A stretch of DNA of 64,000 bases, from the NCBI GenBank assembly GCA_046047615.1, contig JBJOHO010000032.1, positions 27,847-91,846 on the forward strand, read 5' to 3'. Both the position numbers and the translations under genes were made by a program. Each line of letters begins with the position of its first letter. Within the stretch, counting starts at the first letter, position 1. This DNA is from ZC4RG30 sp046047615. GTDB lineage: Bacteria > Pseudomonadota > Gammaproteobacteria > Steroidobacterales > Steroidobacteraceae. The notes beneath the pieces are model-generated. The model did not search any database, was not told where the DNA came from, and saw only the letters and a program-made list of their open reading frames with translations. Positions 23,722-31,739 of the stretch are shown here, one piece after another.

Positions 23722-23737
23722 CCGGCGGGCGCGGCTG

Positions 23738-24874
23738 ATGGACCGCGACCAAGCCACACGGTTGGTCCAGGACCTGCTGCGCCGCATGGTCGATCGCAAG
23801 GCCTCGGACCTGTTCATCACCGCCGGCTTTCCGCCAGCGATCAAGATCGATGGGGACATCCGGCCGCAGGCCGAGCGGCGGCTTGCTCCCGAAGAATCCG
23901 CGATCATGGTGCGGGCGATCATGAACGACCGCCAGGCCAAGGAATTCGACGCGACGAAGGAGTGCAATTTCGCCATCGCCCCCCCGGGCGTGGGACGCTT
24001 CCGCGTCAGCGCGTTCATGCAGATGGGCCATGCCGGCTGCGTCATCCGCCTGATCAACTCCACGATCCCGAGCTTCGAGGAACTGGATCTCCCGCAGATC
24101 CTCAAGGAAGTCGTGCTGGCGAAGCGCGGGCTCGTGATCATCGTCGGCGGCACCGGCTCCGGAAAGTCGACGACGCTGGCGGCGATGGTGGGGCACCGCA
24201 ACGAATCCACCCGTGGCCATATCGTCACCATCGAGGACCCGGTCGAGTACGTGCATCCCCACAAGGGCTGCGTGGTCACCCATCGGGAGGTGGGCGTGGA
24301 TACGGACTCCTGGGGTGCCGCATTGCGCAACACGCTGCGCCAGGCGCCGGATGTGATCCTGATCGGCGAGATCCGCGACCGCGAGACGATGGAGTACGGC
24401 ATCCAGTTTGCCGAGACAGGCCACCTCGTGCTGGCGACCTTGCATGCCAACAGCGCCAACCAGGCCCTGGACCGCATCATCAACTTCTTTCCCGAGGAAC
24501 GGCGCGAGCAGCTGCTCATGGATCTGTCGCTGAACCTGCGTGGATTGGTGTCGCAGCGGCTGGTGCCACGCGCCAGCGGTCGCGGCCGCATCGCGGCCAC
24601 CGAAATCATGCTGAACTCGCCGCTGATCGCGGATCTCATCTTCAAGGGTGAGGTGGCGCGCATCAAGGAAGTGATGTCGCGCTCCACCCGCCTGGGCATG
24701 CAGACCTTCGACCAATGCCTCTTCGACCTGTACGAGGGTGGCTTCATCAACTACGAGGAAGCCCTGCGCAACGCGGATTCCAAGAACGAACTGCGGCTGC
24801 GCGTCAAGCTCGACAGCAAGCGCGAACCGCCTGCGTCGGCGGATCTGGCAGGTCTCAGGATCGAGGAAGGCTAG
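23738..24874 (+). CDS. pilU: Type IV pilus accessory retraction ATPase PilU
   Basis: PilT paralogue of 378 residues that supports forceful retraction together with PilT. Walker A GGTGSGKS is at 137-144, followed by IVTIEDPVEYVH, DVILIGEIRDRETM and ATLHANSANQALDRIINFFP. The AIRNLIRE motif is replaced by SPLIADLIFKGEV, as in PilU proteins. One base separates its TAG stop from the ATG of a third paralogue. Confidence 0.93.
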   Translation: MDRDQATRLVQDLLRRMVDRKASDLFITAGFPPAIKIDGDIRPQAERRLAPEESAIMVRAIMNDRQAKEFDATKECNFAIAPPGVGRFRVSAFMQMGHAGCVIRLINSTIPSFEELDLPQILKEVVLAKRGLVIIVGGTGSGKSTTLAAMVGHRNESTRGHIVTIEDPVEYVHPHKGCVVTHREVGVDTDSWGAALRNTLRQAPDVILIGEIRDRETMEYGIQFAETGHLVLATLHANSANQALDRIINFFPEERREQLLMDLSLNLRGLVSQRLVPRASGRGRIAATEIMLNSPLIADLIFKGEVARIKEVMSRSTRLGMQTFDQCLFDLYEGGFINYEEALRNADSKNELRLRVKLDSKREPPASADLAGLRIEEG

Positions 24875-24875
24875 G

Positions 24876-25958
24876 ATGGCGGCAGACACAGCCGCCACGG
24901 CGATCAACATGGCGCCCCTGTTCCGCCTGATGGTGGAGCGGCGCGCCTCCGACCTGTTCTTCACGGCGGGCGCACCGGTGAAGATCAAGATCGAGGGGCA
25001 TATCCATGCCGTCAATCGCGGCGAATTGTCTGTTGCCGCCGTGACGGCCGCGGTCCTGTCGCTGATGACGCCTGAACAGCAGGCGCTGTTCCGGGAGGAT
25101 CTGGAAATCGACTTCGCCGTGGCCGAGCCAGGGCTCGGACGTTTCCGCGTCAATGCGTTCCTGCAGCGCGGCATGCCGGCGATGGTGATCCGCTACGTGG
25201 CCAGCCGCACGCCGGCGCTTGCGGACCTCGGACTGCCCGACACCACGGTCGAACTGGTCACGGCGCGTCGCGGTCTGGTGCTGGTCGTCGGTGCCACGGG
25301 CTCCGGCAAGTCCACCACGCTGGCGGCGATGGTGGATTACCGCAATGAGCACTACGCGGACCACATCATCACGATCGAGGACCCGATCGAATACGTCCAC
25401 GCGAACAAGCGCTCCATCGTCAACCAGCGCGAAGTGGGCCTCGACACAGCGTCCTTCGGACGAGCACTGCGCAGCGTCATGCGCGCTGCGCCGGACGTCA
25501 TCCTCATCGGCGAGGTGCGCGACAGGGAGAGCATGCAGGCGGCGCTGACCCTCTCGGGAACCGGCCATCTGGTGCTTGCCACCCTGCACGCCAACAACTG
25601 CGCCGAGACCCTGGACAGGATCCTGAACCTCTATCCCGCCGAGATGCATCAGCAGGTGATGCTGGACCTGTCGCAGTACCTACGCGGCATCCTCGCGCAG
25701 CGCCTGGTGCCGGGCATCGACGGGCGCCGCGTGGCCGCCGTCGAGGTGTTGGTCAACACGGCCCACGTCGCCGAACTGATCGGCAAATCCGACGTGCTCG
25801 CCATCAAGGAATCCCTGACACGCAGCAGCGAGCGCGGTGTGCGCAGCTTCGATACGGCACTGCTCGATCTCTACAAGGCGGGGCGCATCTCCCTGGAGGA
25901 AGCCTTGTCGCACGCGGATTCCCGCACCAACCTCGACGCGCGCATCAACTTCGGCTGA
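24876..25958 (+). CDS. Third PilT/PilU-family ATPase
   Basis: 360-residue paralogue in tandem with pilT and pilU, starting 1 nt after the pilU stop. N-terminal ERRASDLFFTAGAPVKIKIEG and all ATPase motifs are intact: Walker A GATGSGKS (139-146), ITIEDPIEYVH, DVILIGEVRDRESM and ATLHANNCAETLDRILNLYP. The C-terminus (VNTAHVAELIGKSDVLAIKE) lacks AIRNLIRE and resembles PilU more than PilT. It should be active as an ATPase. Possible roles are a second accessory motor or a surface-dependent variant; no gene name is safe. Confidence 0.88.
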   Translation: MAADTAATAINMAPLFRLMVERRASDLFFTAGAPVKIKIEGHIHAVNRGELSVAAVTAAVLSLMTPEQQALFREDLEIDFAVAEPGLGRFRVNAFLQRGMPAMVIRYVASRTPALADLGLPDTTVELVTARRGLVLVVGATGSGKSTTLAAMVDYRNEHYADHIITIEDPIEYVHANKRSIVNQREVGLDTASFGRALRSVMRAAPDVILIGEVRDRESMQAALTLSGTGHLVLATLHANNCAETLDRILNLYPAEMHQQVMLDLSQYLRGILAQRLVPGIDGRRVAAVEVLVNTAHVAELIGKSDVLAIKESLTRSSERGVRSFDTALLDLYKAGRISLEEALSHADSRTNLDARINFG

Positions 25959-25964
25959 CGGGGC

Positions 25965-27026
25965 TCACTCCATCGACACGTCGCGTGGATGTTCCGACAT
26001 GCCCTGCGACCACGTGCTCCACCCGGAGTTCATGCCATAGGGAACGCGCTGCAGGAAGGCGTCGATCTTGCGGATCTGTCCTTTCTCGATCTTGAACAGC
26101 TCGGCGATCTGCCAGGTCCAGGGCTGAACGGGGCCGGCCGTCACCAGGCGTCCGTCGGGAGCCCGGAAGGTCCGTGCCGAGCCGCCGGAATGATCGAAGA
26201 AACCGAACGCGAAGACGATGCCCCGCTCCTCGTCGATGGCGACGAAACGCCGGTCGCGGATGCGGTTCACGAACTGCATCAGGCCCGACTCGAACTGCTC
26301 GCGGCAGCTCCACTGCGCCGAATAGTTGCGGGCGGTCCGGGGGTCCGGCCGCACCTCGCCGGCCGGCGTCGGTGCATTGGTGCTGCGCATGCCGTTCTCG
26401 AGGCGGTCGCAGTCGTCGGCAAAGGGATAGTCGCCTTTGCCGTCGTTGCGCTGCAGCCCGGCGAAGTAGAGGTTGCCGATGCGGACCAGCTCCGCCCGGC
26501 CCGGTCGTTCACCCACCGGCACGGTCTCCCGGTACAGCGGATGCGGGCTCTGGGCCGCAACGCGCTGGGCAGCCTTTTCGTCCCGCACGACAATCTGCTC
26601 GACTTCGTGGATCTGCCCCTCCCGCAGCTTGAGGCGCAGGGCCAGCAGCGCGGGCGTCGACTTGTCGGCGTCGCGGTGGTCTTCGTCGATCGTTGCCAGC
26701 ACGGCCACCTGGCCGGCGGCTACGTCAGTGACGAAAAGACGGTAGCTGCCCTTGGCCTTCAGCGTGTTCCACAGGCCATCACCCATGGCCAGCTGCTGGC
26801 CGTCCTCGGTGAAACGGACGGCCGGGGCCAGCGGCAGCCGATCCGGCCGGTTCGCCACCACGGCATCAAGGTAGCGTTCAACCATGCTTTCAAGGCAGGC
26901 GCGGTCGCAGTCCTGGCCTGCGCCGGCTGTGGCAGCCGTGCCCGCCAGCAGCGCTGCCACGAACCAACCCGACGACATCACGGTCCGGCGGCGTCGTGCC
27001 GCCGGGCTGGGGCTGCACAGCGGCAT
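25965..27026 (-). CDS. Exported protein with two NTF2-like domains
   Basis: 353-residue protein with an Arg-rich N-region (AARRRRT) and hydrophobic core VMSSGWFVAALLAGTAATAGAG, so exported. Residues ~40-165 (ERYLDAVVANRPDRLPLAP, VRFTEDGQQLAMGDGLW) and ~190-340 (RFVAIDEERGIVFAFGFFDH, WQIAELFKIEKGQIRKIDAF) each look like an NTF2/SnoaL-type unit. I do not know a characterised homologue. ATG 27026 is preferred because GAGGGAG lies 8 nt upstream; ATG 27032 is too close to it. It lies 32 nt behind an exported methyltransferase-like gene, probably at the end of the gshB operon. Confidence 0.7.
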   Translation of the reverse strand: MPLCSPSPAARRRRTVMSSGWFVAALLAGTAATAGAGQDCDRACLESMVERYLDAVVANRPDRLPLAPAVRFTEDGQQLAMGDGLWNTLKAKGSYRLFVTDVAAGQVAVLATIDEDHRDADKSTPALLALRLKLREGQIHEVEQIVVRDEKAAQRVAAQSPHPLYRETVPVGERPGRAELVRIGNLYFAGLQRNDGKGDYPFADDCDRLENGMRSTNAPTPAGEVRPDPRTARNYSAQWSCREQFESGLMQFVNRIRDRRFVAIDEERGIVFAFGFFDHSGGSARTFRAPDGRLVTAGPVQPWTWQIAELFKIEKGQIRKIDAFLQRVPYGMNSGWSTWSQGMSEHPRDVSME

Positions 27027-27058
27027 GTCCATTCTCCCTCGATCGGTGCCGGGAAGGT

Positions 27059-27856
27059 TCAGCGCAGCGGCTTGCGGAACTTGAAGACCGACTGGTCCGT
27101 GAGGCCGCGCAGCCCCGGCGCGAAGGGCATCAGCGTGTGGTCGTCCTTGGGGTTGGCCAGCAGCGTGCTTTCTTCGACCAGCTCGAAGCCGGCCCGCGTG
27201 ATCTCGGCCTTGATCACCGCCGGATCGATGCGGTGCAGGGTCTTGATGTCACGGACACCCGAGCCTGGTGCGGCGTTGTGGTCGACGACGAAGAAGATGC
27301 CGCCCGGCTTCAGTGCCTGCAGGATCTTCGCGTTCAGCGCCGCGGTATCGATGTTGTTCAGCGGCAGGTCGTGGTAGTACATGACGTTGAACACCACGTC
27401 GACGCCTTGCGGCAGCTCGACGCTGTTGTAGTTGACCAGCGTGTACTGCGTGTTCGGGTGCTTGTCGACGAAGGCGCCGCTGGGCGCGCCCGCGCGGGCT
27501 GCCGTGTAGGGCAGGTCGATCATGTACACGCGTCCCTGGGGGCCCACGACGTCGGACAGCAGTTGGGTCATGTACTGGCCGAAGGCCGCAAACTCCACGA
27601 CGCGGTCGCCGGGCTTGACGCCGGAGAGCATCAGCAGTTCGGCGGGCTTGCGGTTGGCATCGCGCGCCCGGGTTTCGGCGTTGCGTTCCGGCGACTCGAT
27701 GGCCGCGCGGATGGCCGCCGGCGTGCCAGCCGGCAGGGCATAAGGCGCTGCGGGGGCAGTGGCCTCGGCCGCCTGTCCCGGCAGCGCCGCAAGCGCCAGC
27801 AGTGCAGTGATGGCAAGTCCTGCGGCAGTGCGCTGTGTCTTCGTGCTCAGAGTCAT
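27059..27856 (-). CDS. Exported class I SAM-methyltransferase-like protein
   Basis: 265 residues starting MTLSTKTQRTAAGLAITALL, a clear signal peptide ending near GQAAEA, behind a strong AAAGGGGGA site. The mature part has a Rossmann methyltransferase core: GVKPGDRVVEFAAFGQYMTQLLSDVVGPQGRVYMIDLP, VVFNVMYYHDLPLNNIDT, LKPGGIFFVVDHNAAPGSG. Similar exported methyltransferase-fold proteins (COG4798 type) occur in other proteobacteria, but SAM is not known to be available in the periplasm, so catalysis there is an open question. Motif I here is EFAAFG rather than the usual ExGxGxG. Confidence 0.8.
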   Translation of the reverse strand: MTLSTKTQRTAAGLAITALLALAALPGQAAEATAPAAPYALPAGTPAAIRAAIESPERNAETRARDANRKPAELLMLSGVKPGDRVVEFAAFGQYMTQLLSDVVGPQGRVYMIDLPYTAARAGAPSGAFVDKHPNTQYTLVNYNSVELPQGVDVVFNVMYYHDLPLNNIDTAALNAKILQALKPGGIFFVVDHNAAPGSGVRDIKTLHRIDPAVIKAEITRAGFELVEESTLLANPKDDHTLMPFAPGLRGLTDQSVFKFRKPLR

Positions 27857-27912
27857 GATGTTCCCCCTTTGTCCGTTGCAGATTCGCCGGCCTGGCACCG
27901 GCCGTCAATGAT

Positions 27913-28815
27913 TCAGGCTGGCGCCCCGTACACCATGCGGGCGTCGAAGACCGGCCCGTCGACGCAGACCCGTTTCATCGCCGGCCCCTCGGCGGTCTGC
28001 ACTTCCACGGCACAGCCAGCGCAGCCGCCCACGGCGCAGGCCATGTATTCCTCCAGCGAGACCTGGCAGGCGACGTCGTACTCCCGGGCCAGGGCAGCGA
28101 CGGCCTTCAGCATGGGTGTCGGGCCACAGGCGAAGATTTCCACTTCCGTCCGCGCCGCCATTGACAGCGTGTCCAGCCAGGCGCGCGCCAGGTCGGTGAC
28201 ATAGCCGTCGTGGCAACCTGGAAAGCCCGCCTTGCTCGTCAACCGGCTGGGAATCCCCCAGCCCTCAAGCAGCGGCATCGACGCGATCACGCCGTCGGGC
28301 ATGCCGGGGACCAGCAGCCGGGAGGGTCGGGTCTGGAAGGGGAAGGGGATCTCCGATCCAAGGATCGCCAGTGGCCTGAAGCCCTCCTCGCATCGGTCAC
28401 GCAGGGACTCGGCGAGGAAGACCACGGGTGGAATTCCGACGCCGCCACCGACCAGCAGCGCCAGCGGCCGTCGCGGATCAGGGCGGAAGCCTTGCCCGAT
28501 CGGGCCGAGCAGGTTGACGTGGTCGCCGATGCGCCGCGCCGCCAGATGGTCAAGGCCGCTGCCCATGACCTTGTAGAGGATCTCGATCCAGCCCGCGGCA
28601 CGGTCCACGCGCATGATCGACAGCGGCCGCCGCATCGGTACCGCCGGGTCCACTGCCACATGCACGAAACAGCCGGGCTCGGCGCGTGCGGCTGTCTGCG
28701 GCGCCAGCAGCCGCAGCACGAACTGGCGTCCCGCATGGGCTTCCTGGGCCAGGACGCGAGCGTCCTCGACGAAGATGGTGTTGCGGTGCGCGTGGCGGTC
28801 GGTGGAATCGCTCAT
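27913..28815 (-). CDS. PyrK-like iron-sulfur flavoprotein (dihydroorotate dehydrogenase electron-transfer subunit family)
   Basis: 300-residue ferredoxin-reductase-type protein. The FAD motif is MRRPLSIMRVD (61-71), the NAD site LVGGGVGIPPVVFLAE, and the C-terminal [2Fe-2S] ligands are Cys260, Cys265, Cys268 and Cys284 (C-x4-C-x2-C-x15-C), the spacing of PyrK. PyrK normally pairs with PyrDB of class 1B dihydroorotate dehydrogenases, but no pyrD gene is nearby. It starts 7 nt after pyrB, where Pseudomonas has the inactive dihydroorotase pyrC'. Start MSDSTDRHAHRN is chosen; the upstream frame overlaps pyrB. Confidence 0.85.
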   Translation of the reverse strand: MSDSTDRHAHRNTIFVEDARVLAQEAHAGRQFVLRLLAPQTAARAEPGCFVHVAVDPAVPMRRPLSIMRVDRAAGWIEILYKVMGSGLDHLAARRIGDHVNLLGPIGQGFRPDPRRPLALLVGGGVGIPPVVFLAESLRDRCEEGFRPLAILGSEIPFPFQTRPSRLLVPGMPDGVIASMPLLEGWGIPSRLTSKAGFPGCHDGYVTDLARAWLDTLSMAARTEVEIFACGPTPMLKAVAALAREYDVACQVSLEEYMACAVGGCAGCAVEVQTAEGPAMKRVCVDGPVFDARMVYGAPA

Positions 28816-28822
28816 GGGACTC

Positions 28823-29788
28823 TCAGGAGGTGCGCTGGGCACGCGGCCGCAGGGCCAGGGTTTCCAGCACGGCCATGCGGACGGCAACGCCGTTGGCCAC
28901 CTGCTCGCGAATGACCGACTGCGGCCCGTCGGCCACGGCAGAGTCGATCTCCACGCCGCGGTTCATCGGCTGTGGATGCATGACCAGCGCACCGGGCGCC
29001 GCCAGCGCCAGACGCTCCGGCGTCAGGCCATAACGCGAGAAATACTCGGCTCCCGCGGGAATGGCTGAATCCTCGAAGCGTTCCTTCTGGATGCGCAGCA
29101 TCATCACCACATCGGCGCCGCGGATGCCGCTGTCCATGTCGGTGTGACGGCTGCAGCCCGGGAACTCGCTCTCTGCAGGCAGGAGTCCGGGCGGACCCAC
29201 CAGCCGCAGTTCGCCGACGCCCAGCGTGGAGAAGGCGTGCCACGCGGAGCGTGCCACGCGGGAATGGCGGATGTCGCCCACGATGGCGATCGAGAGGGCG
29301 TCGAGGCGGCCGCGGTGCTGGAGGACGGTCAGCGTGTCCAGCAGCCCTTGGGTCGGGTGGGAAAGATGCGCCTCGCCCGCCGACAACACGCTCACGGCGG
29401 GATCCACGTGGGCGGCGACATGCGCCGGCACGCCGGCCTCCTTGTCGCGCAGCACGAGGACGTCCACGTGCATGGCCTCGAGAGTGAACACGGTGTCGAG
29501 CATGCTCTCGCCCTTCACGCGCGAGGACAGTTGCACTTCCAGGTTCACCACGTCGGCACCCAGGCGCATGGCCGCCAGCTCGAAGGACATGCGCGTGCGC
29601 GTGGAGGGCTCGGCGAACAGGTTGGCCACGGTGACACCATCCAGCACCCGGCTGCGGGGCGGGGCCTCGGCCCGGCGGCGGACGTAGTGTTGCGCCCGTT
29701 CGAGCAGCGCCTCGATCTCGTCGCGGCTCAGGCCCTCAAGCGTCAACAGATGGCGGAGGCTGCCGTCGCTGCGGCGTTGGTTGCTCAT
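28823..29788 (-). CDS. pyrB: Aspartate carbamoyltransferase catalytic subunit
   Basis: Makes carbamoyl-aspartate for pyrimidine synthesis. The 321-residue product has the carbamoyl-phosphate loop STRTR (62-66), the incoming-subunit loop with Lys92 in VKGES, HPTQGLLD (144-151) and VMHPQPMNRGVEID. The C-terminal VANGVAVRMAVLETLA is typical of class A/B enzymes that lack PyrI. It overlaps ruvX by 4 nt. No attenuation leader or pyrR gene is visible. Confidence 0.96.
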   Translation of the reverse strand: MSNQRRSDGSLRHLLTLEGLSRDEIEALLERAQHYVRRRAEAPPRSRVLDGVTVANLFAEPSTRTRMSFELAAMRLGADVVNLEVQLSSRVKGESMLDTVFTLEAMHVDVLVLRDKEAGVPAHVAAHVDPAVSVLSAGEAHLSHPTQGLLDTLTVLQHRGRLDALSIAIVGDIRHSRVARSAWHAFSTLGVGELRLVGPPGLLPAESEFPGCSRHTDMDSGIRGADVVMMLRIQKERFEDSAIPAGAEYFSRYGLTPERLALAAPGALVMHPQPMNRGVEIDSAVADGPQSVIREQVANGVAVRMAVLETLALRPRAQRTS

Positions 29789-30240
29789 GCGGTCCTGTTC
29801 CTGCTGTCCTGCTGCCTGAGCCAGCTGCCGAGGATCACCGCCGCGGCGCCGCTGTCCACATCGCCACGGCGCAGCCGTCGGTGTTGCCCGGCAGCCCTCT
29901 GGTCCTTCAGCAGCGACGCTGCCTCCACGGACGAGAAGCGCTCATCAACGCGTGCCACCGGCAGGCCGCTGCGCGTGGCGAGCCCGGCGGCGAAGCCGTC
30001 CGCTGCCGCTGCAATCCGCGCCGGCGTCCCGTCGTCATTATACGGCGCCCCGACCAGCAGCAGGTCCGGTCCGTGGCGGCGCACGGTGTCCAGCACCTGA
30101 TCCCATGGAATCCCTGACGCCGGCACGAGGACGGGCGGGCGCGGCGTCGCGAGGCCACTGAACACGTCGCCCGAGGCGACGCCGATGCGGCGCAAGCCGA
30201 AATCGAAGGCCAGCAACAACCGGGCGGGGCGGGCGTCCAC
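29785..30240 (-). CDS. ruvX: RuvX/YqgF Holliday-junction resolvase family, pre-16S rRNA nuclease
   Basis: 151-residue RNase-H-fold nuclease; YqgF is needed for 5' maturation of 16S rRNA in E. coli. LLLAFDFGLRRIGVASGD carries the first catalytic Asp (Asp13), and VARVDERFSSVEAASLLKDQ follows. The GTG start at 30240 is chosen because it lies 5 nt after the yqgE stop; the longer frame upstream is antisense-like. YqgE-RuvX pairing is conserved in many bacteria. Confidence 0.93.
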   Translation of the reverse strand: MDARPARLLLAFDFGLRRIGVASGDVFSGLATPRPPVLVPASGIPWDQVLDTVRRHGPDLLLVGAPYNDDGTPARIAAAADGFAAGLATRSGLPVARVDERFSSVEAASLLKDQRAAGQHRRLRRGDVDSGAAAVILGSWLRQQDSRNRTA

Positions 30241-30245
30241 GCGGC

Positions 30246-30806
30246 TCAGGCGTGCCCGGACTGCGCGCTCAGACGCCCCACGTCGATGCCCAGGCCCTGC
30301 CACGCCGCCAGCCAGCGCTGCTCCACCGGCAGGCTGAACAGCAGGCGATCGTCGAAGGGCAGCGTCAGCCAGGCATTCTCCAGGATCTCCTGCTCCAGTT
30401 GCCCCGCGCCCCAGCCGGCATACCCCAAGGCAACAAACGCGCCCTCCGGCCCTTCGCCGCGCGACATGGCGTCGAGGACATCCCGCGAGGTGGTCACCTG
30501 CACCTGTGCCGAAATCCTGTGGCTGGAATCCCACTGCCCGCCCGGACGGTGGACGACGAAGCCGCGGTCCCGCATGAGCGGGCCGCCGCGCAACACCGGC
30601 GCACTGCCGCCGCTCGCCTTTGCGAGGTTCATCTGGCCGAACACGTCGGCGAGTGTCATGCCCTCGACCGGCTTGTTGACCACGATGCCAAGCGCCCCGC
30701 GCTCACTGTGGTCGCAGATGAGGGTGATGCCGTGGGCGAAATCGGGGTCCTCAAGGGAGGGCATCGCCACCAGCAGCTGGTTGGTGAGGTTTTCGTGCGG
30801 CTGCAT
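30246..30806 (-). CDS. yqgE: YqgE/AlgH family protein
   Basis: 186-residue DUF179 protein. The start MQPHENLTNQLLVAMPSLED and the motifs DPDFAHGITLICDHSERGALGIVVN, VLRGGPL and ALGYAGWGAGQLEQE are diagnostic. AlgH was named for a regulatory effect on alginate in Pseudomonas, but the biochemical role is unknown. It lies between tonB and ruvX in one minus-strand operon, as in Pseudomonas. Confidence 0.95.
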   Translation of the reverse strand: MQPHENLTNQLLVAMPSLEDPDFAHGITLICDHSERGALGIVVNKPVEGMTLADVFGQMNLAKASGGSAPVLRGGPLMRDRGFVVHRPGGQWDSSHRISAQVQVTTSRDVLDAMSRGEGPEGAFVALGYAGWGAGQLEQEILENAWLTLPFDDRLLFSLPVEQRWLAAWQGLGIDVGRLSAQSGHA

Positions 30807-30837
30807 GTCCCGAGTATGGGGGCAGCCTGCCGCCCTC

Positions 30838-31725
30838 TCAAGGAACCTGCAGATGCCCCTGCGACATCATCCCGTCGCGGAATTGCCACTCGTAGGCGAA
30901 ATGCAGCAGCCGGTACTGGGACAGGTTCGCAGGAAACGGTTCGAAGGGCGTGGCCAAGCGCAGGATGTCCAGGGCCGCCTGGTCGATGCGCCTGTCGCCG
31001 CTGCTGCGGCGGATGCGTGCGGCGGCCAGCCGTCCGGTGCGGTCGATGCTCACCTCGATCACCGGACTGCTGACCTGGCCGCTGCCGCGGGCCACACGTG
31101 GAAAATGCAGCGTGCCCACGCGCTCCACGCGCCGGCGCCAGCCATCGAGGTAGGGCGCCAGTGCCGAGGCCCGCGTGTCGGGGCTCACATACAGTTCATC
31201 GTGCGCGGTGCCGCGGAGCGTCAGCGCGCCGTCACCAGCCAACGCGGGCTGGCCCGGCTCCGGCAGGCGTGTGCGCGCCGCCTCCCGTGGGTCACCCGTC
31301 TGCATCTCCGCCGTCGGCAGCAGGTTGACGCTGGCCCGGGGCGCGTCAGCGGCCTCGGCCTGCAGCAGCCGGTCCTCGGGCGCGGCTTCCTGGGCATCCC
31401 GGCCCGGATCGCCGGCGTCGCTGCCTGCCGGCACCCGGCTGCCCGCCAATTGCGCGGCCTGCCGCACGGTCGTGTTGCCGGAACCCTGCTGGGTCCGCTG
31501 GGCCAGGTACACGGCATCGTCGTTGCGGCGCGATTCCGGCACATCCTCGGGAACGATGAGGACTTCCAGGCCCTGGTTGCGCCGTGACCCCTCCTCCGGC
31601 AGGAATGTCACGCCCAGCAGCAGCAGCAGATGCAGCAAGGTCGCCAGGACAACCAGCGTCCCCAGTCGCCGCGCGGGAGGCAGCCCGGCGGAGGCTTGCG
31701 GCGCAGGTGCCGGGGGAGAATCCAT
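30838..31725 (-). CDS. TonB-family energy transducer
   Basis: 295-residue protein with one N-terminal transmembrane segment (LGTLVVLATLLHLLLLLGVTFLP, about 21-43), a long periplasmic linker rich in Ala, Pro and Gln, and a C-terminal TonB fold (ALAPYLDGWRRRVERVGTLH, SSPVIEVSIDRTGRLAAARI, IDQAALDILRLATPFEPFP). TonB couples ExbBD energy to outer-membrane receptors. The linker has little of the Glu-Pro/Lys-Pro repeats of classical TonB. The position next to gshB and the pilG operon matches tonB3 of P. aeruginosa, which affects twitching motility. Confidence 0.88.
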   Translation of the reverse strand: MDSPPAPAPQASAGLPPARRLGTLVVLATLLHLLLLLGVTFLPEEGSRRNQGLEVLIVPEDVPESRRNDDAVYLAQRTQQGSGNTTVRQAAQLAGSRVPAGSDAGDPGRDAQEAAPEDRLLQAEAADAPRASVNLLPTAEMQTGDPREAARTRLPEPGQPALAGDGALTLRGTAHDELYVSPDTRASALAPYLDGWRRRVERVGTLHFPRVARGSGQVSSPVIEVSIDRTGRLAAARIRRSSGDRRIDQAALDILRLATPFEPFPANLSQYRLLHFAYEWQFRDGMMSQGHLQVP

Positions 31726-31739
31726 GGGGCGGGCGCTGC

